A program made the translations under genes and the position numbers. This document shows positions 56,030-64,000 of a stretch of DNA of 64,000 nt, in pieces (within the stretch, counting starts at the first letter, position 1; every line of letters begins with the position of its first letter). Where the stretch lies: assembly GCA_036346255.1 (NCBI GenBank), contig CM070619.1, positions 31,254,342 through 31,318,341 of the forward strand. The letters run 5' to 3'. Origin of the DNA: Ampelocalamus luodianensis (lineage: Eukaryota > Streptophyta > Magnoliopsida > Poales > Poaceae). The notes below the pieces were generated by a model, which was given only the letters and a program-made list of their open reading frames with translations, was not told the origin of the DNA and did not search any database.

Positions 56030-57290
56030 AACACACCCGTCTGACATAGCTAGTCATACCAAATCTGGTCGGGTGACTTCAACCATAGTGTATGGACCTT
56101 CCTATTTGGGAGAAAGTTTGTTGTGATTTGCCTGGTTCTGAATTTTTCTGAGAACCAGATCACCTATGGCTAGACTGCGAGGTTGCACCTTACGACTGTG
56201 GTACCTTCTCATGGCTTGTTGGTAAACTGCCGATCGTATCAGAGCTTTGTTTCATCATTCTTCAAGTAAATTGATGCCGTCGAGACTTTGTTCTTCTTGA
56301 TTGTTTTCACTGAAATAATCGGTTCAAGCAGAGCCAATTTTCAGTTCTGGAGGAAACATGGCTTCAGCAACACAAACCAGAAAAATAGTGTTTCACCGGT
56401 CGCACGACTAGTCATGGTTCAAACGGCCCATAATATAGAAGAAAGTTTTTAAACCCAAGCTCCTGACCATTTTGTTAACTGGTCGAATACTCGGCGTTTC
56501 ACTCCTTGCATTATTATACCATTAGCTCGCTTGACTGCTCCGTTACTCTATGGATAAGCAATAGAAATGAAATGTATCTTGATACCTAGATCTTCGTAGA
56601 ATTCCTGAAAATCACCGCTCGAGAACTCAGTACCGTTATCTGTGATTATACAACTAGGTATACCGAATCGTGTGATCATGTTTTTCTAAGAAACCTCTTG
56701 GCAGCCTCAGTTGTTTTAACAACTGACTCAGCTTCTATCCACTTTGTGAACGTGTCAATCATGACAAAAAGGAATTCGAAGTCCCTGGGTACTCTTGGGA
56801 ACGGTCCCAGAATGTCTAGTCCCCAGGTTGCAAATAGCCAAGAAAGAGGTATTGTTTGCAAAGCTTGTGCTGGCTGATGTACTTGTCGACTATGACATTG
56901 ACATTGTACGTACTTCGTCACGAGCTCTTTTACATCATATAGGGCAGTTGGCCAGTAGTACCCTTGCCTGAAGGCTTTACCGACCAGTGTTCTATAGGAA
57001 TGATGTTCTCCACAGACTCCTCCGTGAATATCAGATAGCAACTTAATGTCATCCGTTTGAGATATGCATCTCATCAACACTCCATGAGATCCCCATTTAT
57101 AAAGGGTACTTTCGATCGGAGTGTATGATTTCGCTTTTCGAGCTATACGATCAGTTTCTACATCATCTTCAGGAATAATGCCATGATGAAGGTAATTGTA
57201 GATCGACGTCATCCAAGTGCTACTGGGATCGATTTGCACAACCTCCAGAGGAGCATCTAAGTCCTTAGAAGGCTCGACCACCAAGGGTGA
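56030..57290 (-). pseudogene. Integrase remnant (Tat-type)
   Basis: The minus strand encodes the zinc-binding part DIHGGVCGEHHSYRTLVGKA to KYVQCQCHSRQVH. The core follows: WGLDILGPFPRVPRDF, FVMIDTFTKWIEAE, and the second Asp in CIITDNGTEF near 56638. The third catalytic residue, normally Glu in QSNGQVERAN, is Lys (AAG, 56530-56532), with a stop just before it. The IN sequence continues with stops to about 56030. The best open stretch is 56676-57314. The HGGxCGxH form and the preceding second RNase H favour the Tat lineage. Confidence 0.85.
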
Positions 57291-57291
57291 A

Positions 57292-57690
57292 TCATTGCTC
57301 GGGGAAAACTCCAAGTGGGACGGGTGACCTTGCTAGAAAGTTTTTCTTTCTAGAAATATGTTGGATCTGGAAACCGAAGAAGTGCTTTTCGAGTTTCCGT
57401 ACTTCCTCCAAATAAGATGACATCTTGGTACTTGAGCATTGATACTCTTTCCCAACATGATTCACTACTAGTTGAGAATCACCTTTCACTAGTAATCTGT
57501 GAATCCTAAGCGCTCTGGTTGCTCGAAGTCTTGTCAGTAAACATTCGTATTCTGCCACATTGTTTGTAGCAAGAAAGTTTAACTGAATAGCGTATTTGAT
57601 TTGTTCTCCTGTAGAGGATATTAAGACAACTCCAGCCCCCGAGCCTTTGAGCATCAAGGGACCATCAAAGTACATTGTCCACTTGTTGTG
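57292..57690 (-). pseudogene. Second (additional) RNase H domain
   Basis: The minus strand encodes YFDGPLMLKGSGAGVVLISS, NNVAEYECLLTRLRATRALR and KGDSQLVVNHVGKEYQCS. This is the pattern of the extra RNase H that Tat-lineage gypsy elements carry between their original RNase H and integrase. Catalytic residues equivalent to D (YFDG), E (AEYE) and D (GDSQ) are kept. The frame is open for 127 codons. Confidence 0.82.
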
Positions 57691-58115
57691 GTGTTTGTAC
57701 TCGGGCCCTTGGGTGGGTTCAAGGTTCGTCCATTCGGCAATGAATTCTACTAAAGCCTAGGACTTGATTGCTGCTCGTGAGATGAAATAGAGGTCGCACG
57801 CCCCAAGCTCGACTACCCATTTTGCTATTTGTCCTGATGATTTCCTGTTTCCGAGAACTTGACTAAGAGGATATCCAATTGGTACGATCACTCTGTGGCC
57901 CTGAAAGTAACGCCTTAGTTTCCTAGAAGCCATAAGGAGACCATAGAGCAACTTTTGTACTTGTGGATATCGTTCTTTTGGTCTATGTAAGACTTCACTT
58001 ACATAATATATTGGTCGTTGGATGTTGTCACGCTCAACGACCAGTACAGCACTGATAGCTTATGGCGTTGCAGCCACGTATATCAGCAATGTTTCTCCCG
58101 ATCTTGGAGATACTA
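57691..58115 (-). pseudogene. First RNase H / connection region remnant
   Basis: Text such as SAVLVVERD, RPIYYVSEVL, ERYPQVQKLLYGLLMASRKLRRYFQGHRV and GQIAKWVVELGACDLYF marks the primary RNase H of a Ty3/gypsy element. One stop interrupts it near 57770 and another lies near 58065. At 58115 it is cut by the inserted LTR; the reading frame resumes at 63116 on the far side. Confidence 0.8.
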
Positions 58116-58119
58116 AGAT

Positions 58120-61100
58120 TGTGAGACCTCGATTTATTCAGCTTGTACTTAGCCTTCCATTGGCTCTAGCATCACAAACCAAATACACCGTGCCTCGATG
58201 GACATGTGCTTCCTAGAATTGCAGCACACATACATCTTTACCAAAGAATGCATCAATTCCATACAACACATAATAACAAGTTCTAGCAAAAAACATACAT
58301 AATATAGAGTTATTACAAAAGAGGGGCCGACCGGCCAAATGACATCAAAGTAACATAAGACAGCGGAAGCAAAAGTGCCATAAGATGGCGATAAACAAAA
58401 GCCAATTAGTGTGCCTTAACCCACAAGGCAACCAACCGGACCGCCAAGCTAGTCGCTCCAAATACTGCCACAGCACAACTCACAAAAGTGAGGCCCTTGG
58501 GGCTCACCCTCTTTCTCTGCACACAACAAGCAATGTAGGTGAGTACACTAATGTACTCGTAAGACTTACGAGTAACAAGCCTATACATAGCTACATGAAA
58601 AGCTGTATCAAAGGAGATTGGTTATATGGTTATTTGGACGCGTAAAGCAATTTTCATTCGCAATAATGTAATAGATTGGAGGCAATTGGTAAAATCTGTT
58701 TTTAAGCATTGAAATAACAACGAGTAACGATAAATAACAAGTAACCACCTAGAGGTGACTAACCCAATAGCCACCACAACATAGCACGAATCCCCGATTC
58801 GTACCACCCATCAAGTTTTAATTAAAAGTTATAGTCTAACTCTTGAAAGACTTCCCCAAGCGTGTCCATAACCTAGGACGAGGCTATTCGAATAGATCAA
58901 AACCCTGCAGGGGTGTACCAATGTATCCACACTTCAGACCGCCTTTAAGCCACAATATTAGCACACTTCCAAAGGTATGCCGGCACAGCTAAGTCCTACG
59001 AGATATTTCCAATATTGTGAATCAACTACGAGTCGCTTGTATGGATAGAAACTCATACGCTTACATTGTAAAGCCGAAAAGACAACTACCCCTCGGGGTA
59101 AAGCTTTTTGGACAACTACAATGCTCCCAACACATAAGCTACCTCATTTTACCACAACACAACACACACACGCCCACCTGTGACTCGTAGCTAACACACG
59201 CCAAATTTCTAAGTCAAGAGAGACATATCCTCTAGTGTGGTTAGCACGCAAGAATGCTTGGTTTAGTGTAACAAGATATTCGGTCCTTGTTGACTTGGGC
59301 ACCATTCCAGTCACACCCAAAATCACACCAACATACCAATGTGCCCAAGTCCAAATCATTTTGCTTTCAATTTTAGTTTTCACAATTAAACATAGCTCAG
59401 AGCTGAAACATAGAGTCATAATAAGCATTTGTGTGATCAAAGTCATCGACTAAGTCGACAACCGCCCATTTCTACCGATAGCTAAGCATGACTAAGCAGT
59501 TTAACTCGTACTACTAAGTGACAAGGGCTCATCCACGAACCCAAAATAACAGCAAGTAACCCTAGGCTCAGTAGTAGAGGATAAACATTTTTCTACAGAT
59601 TATGCATCTAATAGGTCAACTAATCGACAATAGTTTAAAACAAGATAGCAATGCATACGTAGAATTTGCAAACAACATATTAGAATTTGAAAATAATAGG
59701 AACAACATGATCAAATGAATGCTACATCTGCTTGCCTTGCTAGAGGTCAGATTCTGGCTGCTGAGGATCAGATTCAAGATCAATAATATCTTCGGAACCT
59801 AACACAAAAATGCGATAAAACCAATAAGAACGAAGAACACCAAACAAAACTCAACAGCAAAAATCATCCAAATCTCATGAAATTTATACAGCAGTAAGGT
59901 TATGATTTTAAATGAATTTAGGAACAAGAATCAAGTCATTTGGACTAAGCATGCAAAAGTTATAGCTAAAACCAATTCTCTCAGCCTGGAAATTCAACTA
60001 ATTTAATTACTGGTACTGTTCATGGCATAAATTTCTAGAATGACCTAGGTCCTGAAGTTTTTATGGTAGGTAGATAATGATATCCTAAGAACAGAAAAGT
60101 TGAGTTTACCCAATTTGGAGTTGAAATGAATTATTTATGATTTTTCTAAGTTGTAAAACTGGTACATATCATTTTTCAGAAATAAAACCATGATCAAAAC
60201 CTATTTCATATTAAAGTATGCTAATAGAGAAATTTTACAAGCTTGAGTTTGCTCAGATTGGAGTTATACAGAAAAAGTTATGCATTTTACAAGTTTCAAT
60301 TTAATTTCTGGGATATTCAATAATGGCTGGAACAAGTTAATAATGTTCACAAAATTTTTTGTTACAGAAACATGCCTAAATGCATTTTTATATTAAACTT
60401 GAGTGAAACATGAATTTAATACAGTTGGAACCATCTAAAAAGGATTTAAAACGAATTAGTTATGAGTTTTCAAAGTTAATAGAATTTTTAGTTGACAAAT
60501 AAAGGCATTACCGAAATAAAATCAAACTTATCTAAAAGAAAACAATGTGGACGAATGTAGGCCGTAGATCGGAAATCCAACGGCCCACGCGCTCCGCACA
60601 CAACGCACGCGCGCGAGGAGGCCCACGGAAACCCACCGTTGGATCAAGATCCAACGGTCCACGTGGATTGGGACGTTCGGGTGACCCGAACGCTCAGACC
60701 ATCCACGACCGTAGATCTTGAGATGGAGGGCTCAGAGCGCAGTGCGGTTCGGGTGACCCGAACAGCATATCCATCTCATCCGTTGATCGCGAGATGGACG
60801 GCCCGCAGTGATTTGGGAGCCCGAGTGGTCCGAACGTTCCCCAGATCTGGGCCGTTGACCACAAGATCGACGGTCCAAGATCAACACAGTGCTGCGTGCT
60901 CACGCACGTGAGGTTTAAGTGCACCGAGAGGGTTTAATGGTGTGGGCCCACATGTAAGTGACACACAGAGCTAATTTAAGACAGCCAGTAATTACTAAAT
61001 CCCATGATTAGCAATGATTAGCTTTAATGGTGTCCTAAAGATGTCGCACAGAGAGGGTTTAAGTGGCTGGTCCCACTTGGCAGTGACACAGTCAGCTCTT

Positions 61101-63110
61101 TAGGACAACAATTAATTACTACAAGTAATTAATAACCCCAATCTTTGTCCTAAAGACTCCGTTACTGCGATTTAGGCCTACGGGCCCACATGGCAGTGAC
61201 TGCAAATGTCGGTTAGGACATCCATTAATTGTTAAAGTTGTGATTAATGATGATTATCAATGATTAACATTAATGAGGTCCTAAAGGCGTTGCACAGGGT
61301 CGACGGGGGTGGTTTAAGTGGTTGGGCCCACCTGACAGGGACACAGAGGCCATTTTAAGACAACCATTAATTGCTAAGACAATAATTAACAATGATTATC
61401 CATGATTAGCATTAATGATGTCCTAACCGGCAACGACATAGAGAGGCGCTCGTCCTGCAAAAACCGAGCGCAAAGAAGGGCTCGTCGCCAGCGGCTCCGG
61501 CCACGGCGGCGCAACCTAAAGGCCAAAATGGGTTCGCAATAACCTTGCAGACCTACTGGAGGTTACCTCGACGGCGGCGACGGCCTAGAACGCCGGCGAG
61601 CCGAAAATAAGTGTCGGTGACCAAAACGGCTGAAAACAAAAAATAGCCAAAAGCTCTGCATTGTCCAAAGAAGCGTGTGCCACAGAGTCGAAGGACTAAA
61701 AAGAAGCTACCTTAGCCAAGATGAGCTTCAAAGATGGCCGGAGTAGCTTTGACCACGTTGGAGCTCGCCGAAGCCGAGGAAGATGAAGTGAAAAATGATG
61801 TTCTTAGCAAAATGAGTGAGACTAGATCATCACTAAAGCTTCATTATAGCTCAGAGAAGCTCCGAGAGCAATTAATTGAGAAAAGAAGCCCTTACCAGAG
61901 CTGGAGAAGGAAGGGGGTGAATTCGGCCGAAAAGATCCAAACTTAAAATTGAGTGATTCCTGTGAATGAAACCCAAAATTAAGTTAGGGGAAATGAATGT
62001 AGGGTTAAGGGGCTCAAAAGGATACAAAGAGATTTGAAGAAGAACCACTGGAGCACCAAGGTCACCAACAGAGCTTCACGGCCTCTAATGGCGATTTGAG
62101 GAATTTAGTGGTTTTGAGCTCCAAAAACAAAGAATAAGCTAGGGGTGGTGTAAAGGAACACCAGGAGGGGTTTTGGGGAGCTTTATATAGCTAGAAAACT
62201 AGGGTTTTGGCAAAAACGAGCTCCTCAGGTGAGCTTGGCTCACGACACAACAGTGGACTAAAAGAGAAATGATGGGGGTGCAGGAGTAGGGCATGCCTAC
62301 GGCCGAAAGCACTGCAAGACACTAAATGTCGACCAAAGAGGCGATGGCGAGGAGAAAGAGCGTGATCATGCCATGCGCCCTTTGTCTTTGCGCTGCAGCG
62401 TGAGGAAGAAGAAGAGCAGAAAAAGGCTAGGGTGCTTGTGAGCGGTCCGATCGAAAATAGACGGCTAGGATCGCCCCAAAGCTCCTGAGGTTCAAAACAA
62501 AAGAGGAGATCGTGAGCGTTGGATTTTAATACAACGGTTTAGATTCGAGGTGGCTTGGTTCAACCGAGTCAAATTTTGACTCGAGCCCAAGTCTGGTTCA
62601 GACCAAAGTTTAGTTTTTGGGTTTTTGTATTGAGTTGGATTTTGGGGATTTATTTGAGGTAGCAAAACAACTCCAAAAATTCTGAAATGTTTACAAGAGC
62701 TTTCTAACTTAGATATTGACCTTTTATAAAAATTTTAGATGTTTTTATACAGTACATTTTTCTCCAAAAATTTTGCAAGGTTCTGGAATAGGGTTTTGAC
62801 TAAAAGTCAAACAGGTTTGACTGTCCTCCAAAAATATTCAAACAATTTGTAAAAATTGTGAAATTTTCCAGAGGGGTCGCACACCGACCCTAGAACTTGG
62901 GAAAAATATTTCCATGAGATGATCACAAGATTTGACAAGAATGTTTTTGAAAGGTCAAGATTTAGATCAAATGACTTGTGACTTTGCATTTCCATAATTC
63001 TTGTACAAGAATTGTTTAGAACATACAGGAAATACATGATGTAAGAAAAAGTTTTAATTTCTACTCATTTTCTTACATTTAAAACACAAGTCCAAACTTG
63101 GGATGTTACA
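58120..63110 (-). mobile_element. Solo LTR, 4,991 bp, with 5-bp target duplication AAGAT
   Basis: Minus-strand start TGTAACATCCCAAG at 63110 and end GAGGTCTCACA at 58120, flanked by AAGAT at 58115-58119 and 63111-63115. There is no internal coding region. The host pol reading frame continues across the insertion when one AAGAT copy is discounted. A TATA box CTATATAAAG (minus) is at 62181-62190. U3 holds CCGTTGGAT-type palindromes (60.56-60.88 kb) and tandem GGGCCCAC subrepeats (60935-61425). It aligns with 22158-25733 and, inverted, with 13635-15265 plus 20193-22157. Confidence 0.92.
60935..61425 (-). repeat. Tandem subrepeats within the LTR
   Basis: About four units of 110-130 bp, each with TGGGCCCAC (or TGGTCCCAC), a CAGTGACAC phrase, TTAATTACTAA-like AT-rich sequence and GTCCTAA. 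The palindromic GTGGGCCCAC core recurs once per unit. Confidence 0.75.
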
Positions 63111-63115
63111 AAGAT

Positions 63116-64000
63116 CAGGGCACTCATAAGGTACTTTTTAAGCTCCTCAAAGGCATCGTTTGCCTCTTTAGTCCATTTGAAACTTTCATGTTTTAAAAAA
63201 GCTTGAAGAAAGGTAATCATTTTTCTCCTAACCGTGCTATAAAATGACTAAGCGTTGCCGCACAGCCGGTTAGTTTTTGGAGATCTTTCTTTATGGTCGG
63301 AGGGCGCATCTGGTCGATGGTCGATATCTTTACTGGATTTGCTTCAATTCCTCTAGCCGAAACTAGGAACCCAAGAAGCTTTCCAGAGGAAACTCCGAAC
63401 AAACATTTTTCCAGATTTAACTTAAGGTTATGTCTTCTTAAGTAATTAAAAATCTTGTGTAGGTCGGAAATATGATCACCAGCACTGATGCACTTTACGA
63501 CCAGGTAATCAACGTATGCTTCCAAATTTTGACCTATTTGAGGATTAATTTTTTTTTTTGCATTAGCCTCTGAAAAGTCGCACCAACATTTTTGAGACTA
63601 AAGGGTATCTTAATATAGCAATAAGTGTCATAGGGAATGATGAAGGATGTTTTCTTTTCATCATCTGTACTCATATTGATCTGGTGGTACCCCGAATATG
63701 CATCAAAAAAACTTAACAACTCACACTTGGAAGTGGAGTCTACAAGTTGATCAATACGTGGAAGGGGAAAGTCACCCTTCGGACAAGCTTGATTAAGATC
63801 TGTGAAATCGATACATATTCACCATTTTCCATTACTTTTTCTAACCATTACAGGATTGGTGAGCCACTATAGGTAATCGACTTCACGAATGAACCCAGCC
63901 TTGAGGAGCTTATCAATCTTAGACTGGATTACCTCCGTCTGACCAGGTGAAAAATGGCTTAGCTTCTGCTTGACTGGTTTCTTGTCAGGCTGGAGAGTTA
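63116..64000 (-). pseudogene. Reverse transcriptase remnant (Tat-type), continues past window end
   Basis: The minus strand encodes FIREVDYL, then stops, IDFTDLNQACPKGDFPLPRI, FFDAYSGYHQINMS, FSLKNVGATFQRLMQ and EAYVDYLVVKCISAGDH. The catalytic box is YVDY (63505-63516) where YVDD is expected. KLTGCAATLSHFIARL and WTKEANDAFEELKKYL follow, up to the insertion at 63115. A frameshift near 63530 and several stops show decay. Together with 56-58.1 kb it forms one pol gene split by the solo LTR. The match to bases 1-60 shows the window's two ends carry the same family. Confidence 0.85.

Noticed and set aside
1..64000. CRISPR array, tRNA or rRNA genes
   Set aside because: No array of identical spaced repeats of that kind and no cloverleaf or rRNA sequence noticed; the repeats present are LTR subrepeats or minisatellites.

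Overview
This is a plant nuclear genome window, almost certainly from a grass (Poaceae). The evidence is a cytosolic leucyl-tRNA synthetase of plant type, a single-exon GC-rich MAPKKK17/18-like kinase, and a dense nest of grass-type Ty3/gypsy LTR retrotransposons with a Mutator-like element. The species cannot be named from sequence alone. A 100-N gap lies at 25734-25833.

Only two host genes are well supported, both on the minus strand. The first, at 6558-9836 with a predicted 5'-UTR exon near 12061-12210, is cytosolic leucine--tRNA ligase. Its reading frame is broken at codon 652 by two compensating small indels. The second, at 38706-40142, is an intact MAPKKK-type protein kinase with a clear TATA box.

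Layout. 1-2.8 kb: minus-strand Tat-type gypsy element (gag, protease, edge of RT). 2.8-6.5 kb: LTR-like and unrecognised sequence, then gene 3' flank. 6.5-12.2 kb: leucyl-tRNA synthetase gene with a long 5'-UTR intron carrying small repeats. 12.2-13.6 kb: hAT-like remnant. 13.6-28.3 kb: nested LTRs about 5 kb long, of the Tekay-like type, including one solo LTR with a perfect 5-bp target duplication and a likely chimeric join at the N gap. 28.3-32.2 kb: LTR-like fragment, small duplications and a decayed gag/protease. 32.2-38.5 kb: truncated Tekay-type chromovirus element (gag to integrase, minus strand) ending at its primer-binding site just below the kinase gene. 38.7-40.4 kb: kinase gene. 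40.67-44.63 kb: Mutator-like element inserted upstream of the kinase promoter. 44.6-48.2 kb: no recognisable gene. 48.2-50.6 kb: nested LTR fragments. 50.6-64 kb: Tat-lineage gypsy sequence on the minus strand, with a spliced antisense ORF at 52.3-55.0 kb and its pol split by a 4,991-bp solo LTR at 58120-63110.

The host genes show no sign of working together. The main biology is retrotransposon nesting and decay around two surviving loci: one gene disabled in its coding frame, the other flanked within about 0.2 kb downstream and 0.5 kb upstream by mobile elements. The most unusual structure is the antisense, TATA-equipped, multi-intron ORF inside the Tat element.
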